A DNA stretch of 64,000 bases, from the NCBI RefSeq assembly GCF_002571225.1, contig NZ_NVEC01000073.1, forward strand, positions 1-64,000, read 5' to 3'. The notes below the pieces were generated by a model. The model saw only the letters and a list, made by a program, of their open reading frames with translations. It ran no database searches and was not told the origin of the DNA. Position numbers and translations under genes: made by a program. Numbering within the stretch: the first letter of the stretch is position 1; every line of letters starts with the position of its first letter. Shown piece after piece: positions 1 through 10,772 of this stretch. Origin of the DNA: Bacillus sp. AFS059628. Its GTDB lineage: Bacteria; Bacillota; Bacilli; Bacillales; Bacillaceae_G.

Positions 1-186
1 CCCATTAAAGCGGGATAAATGAAAAAAATTATTATCATATATTTCTCACATTCTTTTCCTTTGAAATATTTCAGTAGTTAGGTAATTAAATTCCATTAAC
101 CTCTATAAATAACTAGTCCAAAAAAAATCTATATGCATATCATGTTATAGTAAAGAATCCAGGAAATCCTAAAAGGAGGCATTTTC

Positions 187-372
187 ATGTTTGAAGATAA
201 ATCTAAAATAAACTACCCATATGAATTTACTGAAACTACAACAATCCCCCTAAAAAACCCCATCAATAAAAATTTCAAAAACGGCTCTGGTACACATACT
301 TTCCCAATTAAAAAACACTATAAAGAACAGGTGTTATATACGGAAAAAATTAATAATAATAAAAACAAATAA
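187..372 (+). CDS. small hypothetical protein (61 aa)
   Basis: This short reading frame has a strong ribosome binding site, AAAAGGAGG, about seven bases before its ATG, which is the main reason to call it. The product is polar and lysine/asparagine-rich, with no cysteine, signal peptide or membrane segment, and I do not recognise a family. It stands alone on the plus strand. A hairpin with a T-run about 100 bases downstream could end its transcript. It could be a small lineage-specific Bacillus cereus group protein; no function can be given. Confidence 0.5.
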   Translation: MFEDKSKINYPYEFTETTTIPLKNPINKNFKNGSGTHTFPIKKHYKEQVLYTEKINNNKNK

Positions 373-474
373 CCTGATAGGCCTTATAACAATTAATCAA
401 ATAAGTATCTAATATTAGACCTTGCACAGTTATGGGTAATAAATAAATCTTTCTTATACAACTCATGTACTTTT

Positions 475-503
475 AAAAAGTGCTGATATACAGCGCTTTT
501 TTA
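475..503 (+). terminator. intrinsic terminator downstream of the 61-aa gene
   Basis: AAAAGTGCT and AGCGCTTTT form a nine-pair stem with one G-U pair around a seven-base loop. A T-run on the plus strand follows, typical of Rho-independent termination. Confidence 0.65.
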
Positions 504-519
504 TACATAAATAATAGAA

Positions 520-562
520 GAACAAAAAAGGCATGGATAGTTTCCATACCTTTTTTGTTCTT
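520..562. terminator. strong hairpin, probably a bidirectional terminator
   Basis: An 18-bp stem with one G-U pair closes on a five-base loop. Poly-A on the left and poly-T on the right make it work in both directions. It sits between the end of the plus-strand small gene and the minus-strand acylase gene, so it would insulate converging transcripts. Confidence 0.65.
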
Positions 563-824
563 TACTATTTATAAATGGCATACGTCCATTTTTATTTCAC
601 CTAGTAGCAATTTAATGGCACTTCTAAAAAAATTAAAACTAGTTTAATTAAAAATAAGTTTCTTAGCCAATGCTCCTACTAGCATATTTTTACTCGTTGG
701 AGTCATTGAAAAAAGGAGTAACTTTATGATAAATCACAAAGTTAAAGAAGCACCCAAGAATTATATATGTCATTTGCTCTATTATATATATTCAGAAATT
801 CACCAAACATTGTTTCAAAGCTAC

Positions 825-1811
825 TTAGTTTTCATAAAATATTTTTTGTTTTCGTTGGAACGGATAAGCTTTAATCTCATCTGTATCTAAATTTTCATGA
901 AATAAATGAATAGCTATAATTTGTCTACAATCGTAGGTATGATAATAATATGTTCCGGACTCCATACACATTACGCTTGTATATATAGTATTATCTAATG
1001 CCCCTTCTTCTGTTATTACTCCGCCTTTAGGAACCTCACAATTTGATAAAATATGAAAAAGGGCCGTTACTCCCTCTTCTTCGCTATCTATACCTTGAAT
1101 GTTTTGTTTGCCATATGCTGCTCGTACAAACCTTGATGGCGGGGTGAAATCTCCTGGAAGTCCCATTGAGCCCGATCCCTGACCAAAAGCACTTAATGAT
1201 AAGTTACTCCACTCTGTTGGCGCGAATGGCTGCGATTTAAGGCCTATATATTGTCTTAAATTTTGTAAATGCCAATTAAACTCCGGACTATTCGTCATCA
1301 CTCCTAGTGGGTTGTCATACATTTTTAATCCTTCATTTGTCGGCTCCAGTACAATGCAATCTCCCCATTTATCCGCTAAAATCCAATGTAGTGGTGGCGT
1401 AAGTCCTAAATCCGGTAATGGTATATCCAAAAAGGTAAGGCTATCTACAGATTCCTTTAACTCTTTGACAGAGTTGAATTGTGTCAGACTCCAAGTCACA
1501 AAATCAAATGGAGCCAAATTCGTTTTATTGTCATCTACGCTTTGACTATAAGTAGCGAATCCTGGAAAATAGAGTGTCGCACATGTCAAACCCGCTTCAT
1601 TTACTCCGTCCGCCATAATGATCCTTCCTTGATGATTAATACCCATTCCGACCGTAGCATGTTTCGTATTAATGATTTCACCAGTTATATTATTCCACTG
1701 GTAATGTCGAGGAATGATTATTACTTCTTGATTCAAATCTAACGTGAAGTCCATCGTTCTTGCAAAAAGATGCTGACCGTTTTTTGTCTGTAATGTCAAA
1801 CTCGTACACAT
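825..1811 (-). CDS. penicillin V acylase / choloylglycine hydrolase family protein
   Basis: This is an N-terminal nucleophile hydrolase of the linear amide C-N hydrolase family (penicillin V acylase, bile salt hydrolase, acyl-homoserine-lactone acylase relatives). The chosen ATG gives a protein starting Met-Cys-Thr-Ser, so removal of Met exposes the catalytic Cys. GGGGTG lies six bases upstream of this ATG; a GTG nine bases further upstream falls inside that ribosome binding site and is less likely. The FARTMDF motif near residue 20 carries the expected Arg and Asp, and VNEAGL and NSPEFNW match family positions. At 328 aa it has the usual length. There is no signal peptide, so it is probably cytoplasmic. 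The amide substrate cannot be told from sequence. It is monocistronic. Confidence 0.88.
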   Translation of the reverse strand: MCTSLTLQTKNGQHLFARTMDFTLDLNQEVIIIPRHYQWNNITGEIINTKHATVGMGINHQGRIIMADGVNEAGLTCATLYFPGFATYSQSVDDNKTNLAPFDFVTWSLTQFNSVKELKESVDSLTFLDIPLPDLGLTPPLHWILADKWGDCIVLEPTNEGLKMYDNPLGVMTNSPEFNWHLQNLRQYIGLKSQPFAPTEWSNLSLSAFGQGSGSMGLPGDFTPPSRFVRAAYGKQNIQGIDSEEEGVTALFHILSNCEVPKGGVITEEGALDNTIYTSVMCMESGTYYYHTYDCRQIIAIHLFHENLDTDEIKAYPFQRKQKIFYEN

Positions 1812-1965
1812 AAAGAACACCCCGTTTTATGGTTTTATCTACACTTTACATAATTCTGATAAGTCTGTAAATTAAAACCTCTTTCTATGGATTCATATGA
1901 TTTTTCTACACTTAGTATAAATAAAGAATTTATTAACAAAATGAAAAACTTTTAGACTAAATGCA

Positions 1966-2006
1966 AACAAAAAAGAAGCGATGTATTTCATCGCTTCTTT
2001 TTTGTT
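1966..2006. terminator. terminator after mutL (also active from the other side)
   Basis: A perfect 18-bp stem is flanked by A- and T-runs. It lies just downstream of the mutL stop codon and in the leader of the acylase gene, and would stop mutSL transcripts. Confidence 0.75.
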
Positions 2007-2032
2007 AACCCATTTCCAAAATGACAGTATCC

Positions 2033-3976
2033 CTACATAACCCTCTTAAACATCTTCTCCAGCTCATAAGTAGAATGATGCACAAGAATCGGTCTTCCGT
2101 GCGGGCATGTGTATGGGTTTGTTGTTGTACGTAGTTCTTCCAGTAAAGCAAATATTTGATCGTTCGTTAAATATTGATTCGCTTTAATGGACGCTTTACA
2201 GCTCATCATGATGGCTGCTTCTTCACGCAGTTTTTTAATATCCACTTTTTTTAGTTTGACGACTTGTTCCATCATTTCGTCGATAATTTCTGTTTCTTGA
2301 CCTTTCGGGAACCACGTTGGATGGGAGCGGACGATAAAGGATTGATGGCCGAATTGCTCCAAAAATAGTCCAACTTTTTTTAGTTCTTCTAGCTGCTCTT
2401 CGACACGTAAAAATTCAGTAAGAGATAAGTCAATACGGTACGGTACAAGTAGCTCTTGTACTTCTTGCGCTACTCTTCCTACTTTATCACGGAAGTATTC
2501 ATAATTAATACGTTCCTGCGCAGCATGTTGGTCAATCATATATAAGCCTTTATCATTTTGAGCGAAAATATATGTTCCATGCATTTGTCCAATTGGATAA
2601 AGTGGTGGTAAGTCATTACCGTTCATTTCGATCTCTTCTATTTCCTGAACGTCTTCTTCCAATTCCTCTAATTCAAAGTCTTCATCGTTACTGTTCCACG
2701 ATTTCTCTTCTCGAATCGATTCTTCTATTATCGGTTTACTAGATGGTTGCCAACTTTGTTCTTCTCTTACGAGCGACTGTGGTGGTTGCCACTCTTGCTT
2801 CGGCGGTTGCCACAGTTGTGCTGGCTGTTTCACAGCCAGTGGTTCTTCTCGCTTTTCATCCATGCCTGTCGGTAAAATGATTTCCGGCATAGATGGCTCT
2901 TTCGGCTTCGCATGCTCAAACAGGAACTGTTCTTGCACACTTTCATCTTTTTCTTTTTTCTTCGTTGTTACACCTGCATCTGGGATGAGCTGTATTTTTT
3001 TAAATGCTGCTTGCAATGTTTCTTCGATAAGCTTTAGCAATTCTTGTTCTTTACTAAAACGAACTTCTAATTTTGCAGGATGTACGTTAACATCAACAAG
3101 CATTGGATCCATTTCAATCGATAAGAAGCCGATTGGATATCGTCCTACTGGCAATAATGTATGGTATCCTTGCTGAATAGCTTTCATTAATACGAAATTT
3201 CGAACGTAACGACCATTTACAATCGTTGACATATAATTTCGAGATGCTCTCGTTACTTCTGGTAATGTTACATAACCTTTAATTGTGAAATCTAAAGATT
3301 CAGCTTCAATTGGAACAAGCTTCTTCGCAACTTGAATGCTGTAAATCGATGCAAGTACTTGTCTTACATCACCATTTCCTGATGTGTGAAGCAATTTCTT
3401 TTCATTATGAAACAGTTTTAACGATACTTCTGGGTGTGACATTGCAATACGATATACGATATCTGTAATATTCCCAAGCTCTGTATGAATAGTTTTCATA
3501 TATTTAAGACGCGCTGGTGTATTAAAGAATAGGTTTTGTACTGTAATATCCGTTCCTTTTCGGCTCGCTGTTTTTTCCTGCTTTATAATATCTCCACCTT
3601 TAATAATAAGGTGTGTACCAGGTGCATCACCTGTGCTAGTGATTAATTCTAACTCACTAACTGAGGCAATACTCGGCAATGCCTCACCGCGGAAACCGAG
3701 TGTTCTTATGCGAAACAGATCGTTTTCATCTTTAATTTTGCTCGTCGCATGTCGTTCAAAAGCGACGATACAATCTTCTTCTGCAATACCATCCCCATTA
3801 TCAATGATGCGAATTTTCGATAAACCAGCTTCTTCTAAGTGGATTTCAATAGATGTACTATTCGCATCGATAGAATTTTCCACAAGTTCTTTTACGACTG
3901 AGGCAGGGCGCTCTACTACTTCCCCTGCCGCAATTAAGTTAGAGAGTTGGTCATCGAGTTTGCGAATTTTCCCCAT
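2033..3976 (-). CDS. mutL: DNA mismatch repair protein MutL
   Basis: MutL couples mismatch recognition by MutS to strand incision. The N-terminal GHKL ATPase domain (about residues 1-330) shows [14 protein letters not shown] and [11 protein letters not shown] low-complexity, acidic and Gln/Pro/Trp-rich linker covers roughly 340-450. The C-terminal domain carries the endonuclease motif [20 protein letters not shown] and CPHGRPI, so this is a nicking MutL as expected in bacteria without MutH. The 647-aa length is normal. The gene starts eight bases after the mutS stop, so the two are co-transcribed, and a terminator follows. Confidence 0.98.
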   Translation of the reverse strand: MGKIRKLDDQLSNLIAAGEVVERPASVVKELVENSIDANSTSIEIHLEEAGLSKIRIIDNGDGIAEEDCIVAFERHATSKIKDENDLFRIRTLGFRGEALPSIASVSELELITSTGDAPGTHLIIKGGDIIKQEKTASRKGTDITVQNLFFNTPARLKYMKTIHTELGNITDIVYRIAMSHPEVSLKLFHNEKKLLHTSGNGDVRQVLASIYSIQVAKKLVPIEAESLDFTIKGYVTLPEVTRASRNYMSTIVNGRYVRNFVLMKAIQQGYHTLLPVGRYPIGFLSIEMDPMLVDVNVHPAKLEVRFSKEQELLKLIEETLQAAFKKIQLIPDAGVTTKKKEKDESVQEQFLFEHAKPKEPSMPEIILPTGMDEKREEPLAVKQPAQLWQPPKQEWQPPQSLVREEQSWQPSSKPIIEESIREEKSWNSNDEDFELEELEEDVQEIEEIEMNGNDLPPLYPIGQMHGTYIFAQNDKGLYMIDQHAAQERINYEYFRDKVGRVAQEVQELLVPYRIDLSLTEFLRVEEQLEELKKVGLFLEQFGHQSFIVRSHPTWFPKGQETEIIDEMMEQVVKLKKVDIKKLREEAAIMMSCKASIKANQYLTNDQIFALLEELRTTTNPYTCPHGRPILVHHSTYELEKMFKRVM

Positions 3977-3984
3977 CTACTTAC

Positions 3985-6663
3985 TCATCCTTTCTTTAAC
4001 TTTTTCTGTAAGCGATACAATTCATTCATCGCTTCTAAAGGTGTCATATCAAGTAAATCAATTTTTTTAATTTGCGTCAGTACTGCCGTTTCTTTTGCAT
4101 CTAAAACTGGCTTGTCTTGTTTTTTCGAAGACTGTTCTCCACCAAAGAATGATAGTTGTGATTCTTCTTCAGTCTCTACTTTCGTCTCTTCGATTTCTAC
4201 TGGTTCTTCTTTTACAACTACAGGCTCTGGAATAACTTCTTGCGCCTGCACTTTTACTTCTACACGCTTTGGAATAATAATTTCTTCCTGTCCTTCTAGC
4301 TGTGCTAACACTTCTTTCGCACGAGCGATCAAGCTATCTGGAAGCTCCGCAAGTTGCGCAACGTGAATTCCGTAACTTTTATCTGCTGCACCGTCTTGAA
4401 TTTTATGAAGGAATACTACTTTTCCGTTCTCTTCAATAGCTGAAACATGTACATTCTTCAGTTGATCTAAACTTTCTTCTAGCACCGTCAATTCATGATA
4501 ATGCGTAGAGAATAACGTTTTCGCACCAATTTGATCGTGAATATGTTCAATGATGGCTTGTGCAAGTGCCATACCATCATACGTAGATGTACCGCGTCCA
4601 ATTTCATCGAATAAAATTAAACTTCTTTCTGATGCGTTTGCAATGGCATTTTTCGCTTCTAACATTTCGACCATAAATGTACTTTGACCTGAAATTAAAT
4701 CATCCGCTGCACCAATTCTCGTAAAGATTTGATCAAATACAGGTAATACTGCTTCTGTTGCTGGTACGAAACAACCAATTTGCGACATAACAGTTACAAG
4801 TGCTAATTGTCTCATATACGTACTTTTACCAGACATGTTCGGTCCTGTAATTAAAAAGACATCCATATTCTCTGGCATAATGCAATCATTCGGTACATAC
4901 AATTTCCCGTTCAATACTTTTTCTACGACAGGATGACGACCATCTTTAATAAAGATTTCGCGCTTTGTTGTTAGTACAGGTTTTACAAACTGTTCTTCTT
5001 CACTAACTGTCGCAAAACTTTGCAGTACGTCTAATTCACTAATTACTTTCGCTAAATGCTGTAATTTCGGAATAAATACTTTTACTTCTTCACGAAGTGC
5101 TGTAAATAAATCATATTCTAGTTGTACAATTTTTTCTTCTGCTTCTAAGATTAATGTTTCTTTTTCTTTTAGTTCATCTGTAATGAAACGCTCCGCATTA
5201 GCAAGCGTTTGTTTACGCTCATAGCGGCCTTCTGGTAATGCTGTGAGGTTCGCTTTCGTTACTTCAATGTAGTAACCGAAAATACGGTTGTATCCGATTT
5301 TTAACGATTTAATTCCTGTAATATCACGCTCTCGTTTTTCAAGCTCAGCAATCCACGTTTTTCCGTTTTTACTAACGTAACGATATTGATCAAGCTTGTC
5401 ATTATAACCGTCTTTAATAATATCTCCATCTTTAATAGAAAGCGGTGGGTTTTCTTGAATACTTCTTCCTAGTAATTCTGTTAAGCTCTCACATGGATCT
5501 GCGCCTTGAATTAATCTCGCTGCATACGCGTTATCTAACAAACTAATTGCTTCTAAAATAGCTGGCACTTGAAGTAACGAGCGTCTTAACTGTAATAAGT
5601 CACGTGCATTGACATTACCAAATGCAACTTTCCCTGCTAAACGTTCTAAATCATATACTTCTTTTAATTTTTCTTTTAAATCTTCGCGTAAGAAGTAATC
5701 ATTTACAAACGTTTCAACCATTTCCAAACGCTCTTCAATTCGCTCTTTCTGTATAAGCGGACGTTCCATCCACTGTTTTAACATACGACCACCCATAGCT
5801 GTTTTCGTCTTATCTAGTAGCCATAATAATGATCCTGTTTTTTCTTTCGTTCGAAGTGTTTCTGTCAGCTCTAAATTTCGCTTTGAATGCACATCAATTT
5901 TCATAAATTGATTCGTATAGTAAATTTCCACTGGTTGCAAATGATCTAATGAACGTTTTTGCGTTCTTATTACATAGTTAAATAAGCGTCCAACTGCTTT
6001 AATTAACTTTGCTTGTGAAACATTTTTCACAAGGTGTTCTAATCCTTCAGGGATTGCTGTTGCATCTTCATATGAAATCGTCATTTTTAACGTTTCAGTT
6101 AACTTGTTTAGTTCATCTTTAGAAAAGGAAGAATCTACAACAATTTCTTTCGAACCAGTTGCATACACTTCTAATAAAATATCTTCTACTGAACCAGTCA
6201 ATAACGTTACTGTATTTTGTCCAGTCGTTAAATCATTACAAGCTAATGCATATGATCCATCTTCAAAATGTGTTAACGCGGCTAAGAAGTTATTTTCTTT
6301 CTCATCAATCGTACGCCCTTCCATCATCGTTCCTGGCGTAATTAATTGTACGACTTCACGGCGCACTACACCTTTAGCTGTTTTTGGGTCTTCTACTTGC
6401 TCACAAACCGCTACTTTATATCCTTTTTCAACAAGCTGTTCAATATAGTTTTTAGCCGCATGATACGGTACACCGCACATCGGTATACGTTCACTACTAC
6501 CACCGTCTCGGCTCGTTAATGTAATTTCAAGTTCGTGGGCTGCTTTAACCGCATCCTCAAAGAACATTTCATAAAAATCACCTAAGCGGAAAAATAAAAA
6601 GGCATCTTGATAGTCTGCCTTAACTTTTAAATATTGCTGTATCATAGGCGTATATTGCGTCAT
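3985..6663 (-). CDS. mutS: DNA mismatch repair protein MutS
   Basis: MutS recognises mismatches and small loops and recruits MutL. The N-terminal mismatch-binding domain shows the Phe-x-Glu wedge in GDFYEMF near residue 30. The ATPase domain has the Walker A GPNMSGKS and Walker [17 protein letters not shown] (about residues 600-700). Near the C-terminus QLSFF matches the beta-clamp binding motif known in Bacillus MutS, which is followed by a final dimerisation helix. The 892-aa length is usual for Bacillus. It is the first gene of a mutS-mutL pair. Confidence 0.98.
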   Translation of the reverse strand: MTQYTPMIQQYLKVKADYQDAFLFFRLGDFYEMFFEDAVKAAHELEITLTSRDGGSSERIPMCGVPYHAAKNYIEQLVEKGYKVAVCEQVEDPKTAKGVVRREVVQLITPGTMMEGRTIDEKENNFLAALTHFEDGSYALACNDLTTGQNTVTLLTGSVEDILLEVYATGSKEIVVDSSFSKDELNKLTETLKMTISYEDATAIPEGLEHLVKNVSQAKLIKAVGRLFNYVIRTQKRSLDHLQPVEIYYTNQFMKIDVHSKRNLELTETLRTKEKTGSLLWLLDKTKTAMGGRMLKQWMERPLIQKERIEERLEMVETFVNDYFLREDLKEKLKEVYDLERLAGKVAFGNVNARDLLQLRRSLLQVPAILEAISLLDNAYAARLIQGADPCESLTELLGRSIQENPPLSIKDGDIIKDGYNDKLDQYRYVSKNGKTWIAELEKRERDITGIKSLKIGYNRIFGYYIEVTKANLTALPEGRYERKQTLANAERFITDELKEKETLILEAEEKIVQLEYDLFTALREEVKVFIPKLQHLAKVISELDVLQSFATVSEEEQFVKPVLTTKREIFIKDGRHPVVEKVLNGKLYVPNDCIMPENMDVFLITGPNMSGKSTYMRQLALVTVMSQIGCFVPATEAVLPVFDQIFTRIGAADDLISGQSTFMVEMLEAKNAIANASERSLILFDEIGRGTSTYDGMALAQAIIEHIHDQIGAKTLFSTHYHELTVLEESLDQLKNVHVSAIEENGKVVFLHKIQDGAADKSYGIHVAQLAELPDSLIARAKEVLAQLEGQEEIIIPKRVEVKVQAQEVIPEPVVVKEEPVEIEETKVETEEESQLSFFGGEQSSKKQDKPVLDAKETAVLTQIKKIDLLDMTPLEAMNELYRLQKKLKKG

Positions 6664-6811
6664 ACTTATCCTCCATAATTCTTACATAATAATCTATATT
6701 CATATATGTCACACTTCACGGACATCCATATCTCCTATTTCAGGAGTCTTTCTTCATTATAGCACATTTCATTAGGAATCATGTTCATTCAAGTACCACT
6801 TATGTAAAGTA

Positions 6812-6842
6812 AAAAGCTAGGAAGAACTTCTCCCTAGCTTTC
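6812..6842 (-). terminator. terminator after cotE
   Basis: AAAGCTAGGG and CTAGCTTT arms form a stem followed by a T-run in the minus direction, immediately after the cotE stop codon. It separates cotE from mutS. Confidence 0.7.
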
Positions 6843-6844
6843 TA

Positions 6845-7387
6845 TTACTCTTCTTCTGCATCAACGATAAAGTTCGGATCTAATTCTTCAAACTCATCAT
6901 CGTCAATTTGGAAGGCATCGTCTGACTCTACGCAACCTTCAGGATTTACACTTACACAAATTTTCGTTTCGCCAACTACTTCTGTTACGAATTCACGTTC
7001 TACAGTTACAACAATTTTATTACCATTTGGTGATACAAGAGCTTCTAAACAATTTGGTGGCTGAATGACACGAGCAATAATTTCTAAATCATCACCAGAA
7101 AAGTTTTTATCACGATACCCAATGCTCACTTCATCCGTGTAGTTTACACGCTCTGTTACAACTTCTGTCTTTGTATTACCATCAAATGAATACCAAGTGT
7201 TCACATCATAGAAACCTTCAATTTCCACATGTTTTCCACTCTTTCTTGCTTCGTACGAGTGGTTAATTACCCAGCACCCTAAAATACTCGTTGGCTCATT
7301 ATTCGATTCACATGTATGCGTTGACTTTGTATACTTACGTCCTTTTCCAACCACTGCTTTTGTAATAATCTCTCTAAATTCGGACAT
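6845..7387 (-). CDS. cotE: outer spore coat morphogenetic protein CotE
   Basis: CotE is made in the mother cell and directs assembly of the outer coat; in the B. cereus group it also anchors the exosporium. The 180-aa length, the opening [19 protein letters not shown] and the highly acidic tail ([19 protein letters not shown]) match the family. GAGGAGGG lies just upstream of the ATG. It sits between ricA and mutS as in B. subtilis, with its own terminator. Mother-cell sigma factor control is known for the family, but I could not place the promoter with certainty. Confidence 0.95.
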   Translation of the reverse strand: MSEFREIITKAVVGKGRKYTKSTHTCESNNEPTSILGCWVINHSYEARKSGKHVEIEGFYDVNTWYSFDGNTKTEVVTERVNYTDEVSIGYRDKNFSGDDLEIIARVIQPPNCLEALVSPNGNKIVVTVEREFVTEVVGETKICVSVNPEGCVESDDAFQIDDDEFEELDPNFIVDAEEE

Positions 7388-7487
7388 TCGTAACCCTCCT
7401 CAATCACTATTCACTTAATCATATGCGTGACAATAGCGGAATGTGTCATTCTTTTTTTGAGAAGAATTTACGTTTAATCCACTAAAA

Positions 7488-7514
7488 AAAGAGATGTCAA
7501 TTCGACATCTCTTT
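7488..7514 (-). terminator. terminator overlapping the ricA stop codon
   Basis: AAAGAGATGTC and GACATCTCTTT form a perfect 11-bp stem around AATTC, followed by poly-T on the minus strand. It overlaps the last codons of ricA. Confidence 0.75.
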
Positions 7515-7944
7515 AACAACCACAATTTCCTTTTTTACTTTCTACCGCTGCGCCCGTTTCACCCTTCAATACATCGCCATTCGTTGAAATTAATATTTCA
7601 TCTGTTACGTTGTTAGAAATCGTACTTGCAACTAGCTGTAGTAAATCATTTACATATGTTTGTGAAGATTTAAATTCTTGTACAACTGGGATACTATCTA
7701 ACTTATCTTGCAATGCATCAATTTCAGCTTCTACTTTTTTCAAAGCTTCCCATTTCCCGTAATGCTGCAAGTTTACTGCTTGTTTTTGCAATGCTTTAAT
7801 TTCATCAATTGCGCGCTTTACATTTTCATTTTTATGAATTTGCGCCTCTGCTTTCTTAAAGAAATCAACTTCTTCTGTTTCAGAGATCATTTTTGCTAAT
7901 TCTTTCGCTTGCTCAACAATTTCATCTTTCGTATATGCTTTCAT
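7513..7944 (-). CDS. ymcA: RicA (YmcA), regulator of RNA processing, biofilm and sporulation
   Basis: YmcA (RicA) is a member of the YlbF/YmcA helical family. In B. subtilis it forms an Fe-S-containing complex with YlbF and YaaT that works with RNase Y in mRNA maturation and affects competence, biofilm and sporulation. The 143-aa sequence is almost wholly helical and charged. It ends in Asn-Cys-Gly-Cys, the cysteines expected to help ligate the cluster. It starts three bases after the miaB stop, so it is translated from the miaB mRNA. rny, encoding the partner RNase Y, lies 7 kb away in this window. Confidence 0.92.
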   Translation of the reverse strand: MKAYTKDEIVEQAKELAKMISETEEVDFFKKAEAQIHKNENVKRAIDEIKALQKQAVNLQHYGKWEALKKVEAEIDALQDKLDSIPVVQEFKSSQTYVNDLLQLVASTISNNVTDEILISTNGDVLKGETGAAVESKKGNCGC

Positions 7945-7947
7945 CTA

Positions 7948-9477
7948 TTATTCCACCTCAATCGGCTCTTCAACTAATTCTCCGTTAAGAGACCAAGTTT
8001 TTGCGTCCGTTACTTTTACTTTCACAAGCTGACCAATTAAAGATTTTGGAGCAACGAAGTTTACAAGTTTATTCGTACGAGTATAACCTGCAAGTACTTC
8101 CGCGTTATTTTTACTTTCCCCATCAACTAACACTTCTACAATTTGACCTTTGTAAAGATTGTTCTTTTCAATTGCCAATTTATTTACTAATGCATTTAAG
8201 CGTTGCAGACGTTCTTTCTTCACTTCCATTGGTACATTGTCTTTCATTTTTGCAGCTGGTGTACCTTCACGCGGAGAATAAATAAAGGTAAAGGCAGTAT
8301 CAAATCCTACTTCACGATATAACGACATCGTTTCTTCAAATTGCTCGTCTGTTTCATTTGGGAAACCGACGATAATATCAGTTGTTAATACCACGTTTGG
8401 AATTGCTTCTTTAATTTTTCTTACAAGCTCTAAATAATGCTCACGCGAATATTTACGCGCCATAATTTTTAACATCTCTGTGCTTCCAGATTGAACCGGT
8501 AAGTGAATGTGTTCTACTAAACTCCCACCTTTTCCAAGTACTTCAATTAAGTGGTCATCGAAATCGCGTGGATGGCTCGTTGTAAAACGGATACGGGCGA
8601 TATCAACTTTACGGAGTTCGTCCATTAAATCGCCAAGACCGTATTCTATATCTTCAAAGTCTTTACCGTATGCATTTACGTTCTGCCCAAGTAACGTAAT
8701 TTCTTTATAACCATTCGCAGCTAAATGACGAATCTCTTGGATAATATCTTCTGGACGTCTGCTTCGCTCTTTTCCGCGTGTATACGGTACGATACAATAT
8801 GTACAGAACTTATCACAGCCATACATAATATTTACCCAAGCTTTAATATCGCCACGGCGTACTTTCGGAAGATTTTCAATTACGTCTCCCTCTTTTGACC
8901 AAACTTCAACTACCGTCTCCTTCGAGAACATTGCATCTTTTAGAATGTACGGTAATCTATGAATATTATGTGTTCCAAACACCATATCTACATGCTGATT
9001 TTTTTGCATAATTTTATTTACAACAGACTCTTCTTGAGACATACAACCACATACACCAATTAAAAGGTCCGGATTTCTTCGTTTTAGTGATTTTAAATGA
9101 CCTAGTTCACCGAACACTTTATTTTCAGCATTTTCACGAATGGCACAAGTATTCAATAATACTACATCTGCATCTTCAGTTGAAAAAGTTGGTTCATATC
9201 CAAGTGCAGTGAAAATACCAGCCATCACTTCTGTATCATGCTCATTCATTTGACAACCATATGTACGAATATAAAACTTTCTTCCTGTACCAAAATTGCG
9301 AAACTCTTCAGGTAAGCCAAAATCCCGTTCAATTTTAACTTCTTCTTTCCCTCGTTTTTTCGCGTCCTTTAAGGAAGGTGGTTGGTATACACTTTCAAAG
9401 TATTTACTATAATCTTTCTCTTCTTTTTTCGCAGAGGAATTTGCTTGTTGACTTGCTAATCGTTGTTGCTCGTTCAT
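7948..9477 (-). CDS. miaB: tRNA-2-methylthio-N6-dimethylallyladenosine synthase MiaB
   Basis: MiaB is a radical SAM methylthiotransferase that modifies A37 in tRNAs reading UNN codons. The N-terminal methylthiotransferase domain has the cluster cysteines in [15 protein letters not shown] and GVCGCMSQ. The radical SAM core has CDKFCTYC, and a TRAM domain ends the protein. I place the start at MNEQQRL, where GAAAGGAG is eight bases upstream. This gives 509 aa, the length of the B. subtilis protein; an in-frame start 45 bases further upstream lacks that support. It is followed by ricA in one operon. Confidence 0.96.
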   Translation of the reverse strand: MNEQQRLASQQANSSAKKEEKDYSKYFESVYQPPSLKDAKKRGKEEVKIERDFGLPEEFRNFGTGRKFYIRTYGCQMNEHDTEVMAGIFTALGYEPTFSTEDADVVLLNTCAIRENAENKVFGELGHLKSLKRRNPDLLIGVCGCMSQEESVVNKIMQKNQHVDMVFGTHNIHRLPYILKDAMFSKETVVEVWSKEGDVIENLPKVRRGDIKAWVNIMYGCDKFCTYCIVPYTRGKERSRRPEDIIQEIRHLAANGYKEITLLGQNVNAYGKDFEDIEYGLGDLMDELRKVDIARIRFTTSHPRDFDDHLIEVLGKGGSLVEHIHLPVQSGSTEMLKIMARKYSREHYLELVRKIKEAIPNVVLTTDIIVGFPNETDEQFEETMSLYREVGFDTAFTFIYSPREGTPAAKMKDNVPMEVKKERLQRLNALVNKLAIEKNNLYKGQIVEVLVDGESKNNAEVLAGYTRTNKLVNFVAPKSLIGQLVKVKVTDAKTWSLNGELVEEPIEVE

Positions 9478-9905
9478 CGGTAATCTCCTTTCACCCTTAA
9501 CTATACACACTCTATAGTCCATTTTAATGCGCTTAGACCCACCTCAAAAATGGTTAGATAGCTTGAGAGATAACTTGTCCTTTGAAACTTTGAGTAACCA
9601 ATCTAATCATCTATAAGAATGAAGTCTTCCCCACACAAATAGACATTCCCTTTTCGTATTTCTTTTTGTCCTACTAAAAAGCATATTGCTTTATCCCTAT
9701 AAACATTACCATAGTATGAAGCGTTTCGCCAATTTTAACAAAAAATTTGCGCTGTCTTATCTTACATTTTATTAGCAATGAACTTGCCATTCTCATACAA
9801 CGATTTATATATTATTTTACCATTCTGAATTTTCCAAGTAAATATAACTACCTTATATTTACTCATAAAAAAAAGGTTGCCACATGGCAACCTTCTCTTC
9901 TTACA
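9478..9905. other. intergenic region between miaB and korB
   Basis: These 428 bases hold the korB terminator at the right and the presumed miaB promoter and leader at the left. No coding frame with a ribosome binding site and no recognisable RNA element is visible. Confidence 0.5.
9864..9896 (-). terminator. terminator after korB
   Basis: AAGGTTGCCA and TGGCAACCTT form a ten-bp perfect stem, followed by a long T-run on the minus strand just past the korB stop codon. Confidence 0.85.
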
Positions 9906-10772
9906 TTACATAAATTCAGCAACAAGTTCATCAAACATTTTCTGATCCATATTTAAATCAGATTGAACTAAAGGCTTCTCACTATAGCCTTTTACAAGTT
10001 CTTGGTATGAAGGTTGCGCTGTATTTTGATAAATTAAACCTGTTACTAATCCGTTATTTTCCATTAACGTTTGCATAGCCATCATGCGATTAGACGGATC
10101 ATATCCCTCTACTGTACTTAGTTTTGTTAAATTCTCTTTAAACCAATCGTAAGTATTTACTTTATTGTAAGTAACACATGGGCTAAATACGTTAATTAAT
10201 GAAAATCCTTTATGGTTAATACCAGCTTCAATAATTTGTGTTAATTCTTTTAAATCACTTGAAAAGCTTTGCGCCACAAATGTTGCACCAGCTGTTAAAG
10301 CCATTTCCATAACATTTAGTGACGGTTCAATTGAACCTTGTGGTGTACTTTTCGTTTTAAATCCAGCTTCGCTACGTGGTGAAGTTTGCCCTTTTGTTAA
10401 TCCGTAAATTTGGTTATCCATTACGATGTACGTAATGTCGATGTTACGACGAATAGAATGGATTGTATGTCCCATACCGATCGCAAATCCATCACCGTCA
10501 CCGCCTGATGCGATAACTGTTAAATCACGGTTTGCCATTTTTACACCTTGTGCAATTGGAAGGGCACGACCATGAATACTATGCACACCATATGAATTAA
10601 TATAACCTGAAATACGACCTGAACAGCCGATACCAGAAATAACAGCAAGTTCATCTGGATTTAAGCCAACGTTAGCTGCCGCACGTTGAATTGCAGCTTG
10701 CACCGAGAAGTCTCCGCAACCTGGGCACCAGTTTGGTTTTACACTGTTACGAAAGTCCTTAAATGTTGCCAT
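9906..10772 (-). CDS. korB: 2-oxoacid:ferredoxin oxidoreductase, beta subunit
   Basis: This subunit binds thiamine pyrophosphate and oxidatively decarboxylates a 2-oxoacid (2-oxoglutarate or pyruvate) to acyl-CoA while reducing ferredoxin. CPGCGDF near residue 17 and SGIGCSGR carry the cluster cysteines, and GGDGDGFAIGMGH is the TPP/Mg site. The 288-aa length is that of the two-subunit Bacillus type. The gene overlaps the 3' end of korA by 14 bases, indicating translational coupling. The exact substrate cannot be read from the sequence; the symbol follows Bacillus usage. Confidence 0.92.
   Translation of the reverse strand: MATFKDFRNSVKPNWCPGCGDFSVQAAIQRAAANVGLNPDELAVISGIGCSGRISGYINSYGVHSIHGRALPIAQGVKMANRDLTVIASGGDGDGFAIGMGHTIHSIRRNIDITYIVMDNQIYGLTKGQTSPRSEAGFKTKSTPQGSIEPSLNVMEMALTAGATFVAQSFSSDLKELTQIIEAGINHKGFSLINVFSPCVTYNKVNTYDWFKENLTKLSTVEGYDPSNRMMAMQTLMENNGLVTGLIYQNTAQPSYQELVKGYSEKPLVQSDLNMDQKMFDELVAEFM

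Larger units (their letters stand above)
373..824. other. intergenic stretch with two terminators and a doubtful mini-gene
   Basis: No established gene lies between the small plus-strand gene and the acylase gene. The stretch holds two hairpin terminators (listed separately). A possible 54-codon plus-strand frame runs from 726 to 890, with AAAAGGAG seven bases before its ATG. That frame overlaps the 3' end of the minus-strand acylase gene by 66 bases and encodes no recognisable protein. It may be the stub of a lost gene or chance. Confidence 0.4.

Noticed and set aside
3985-6663. Many open frames on the plus strand opposite mutS, mutL and other genes
   Set aside because: They are antisense shadows of strongly conserved genes and lack ribosome binding sites and family similarity.
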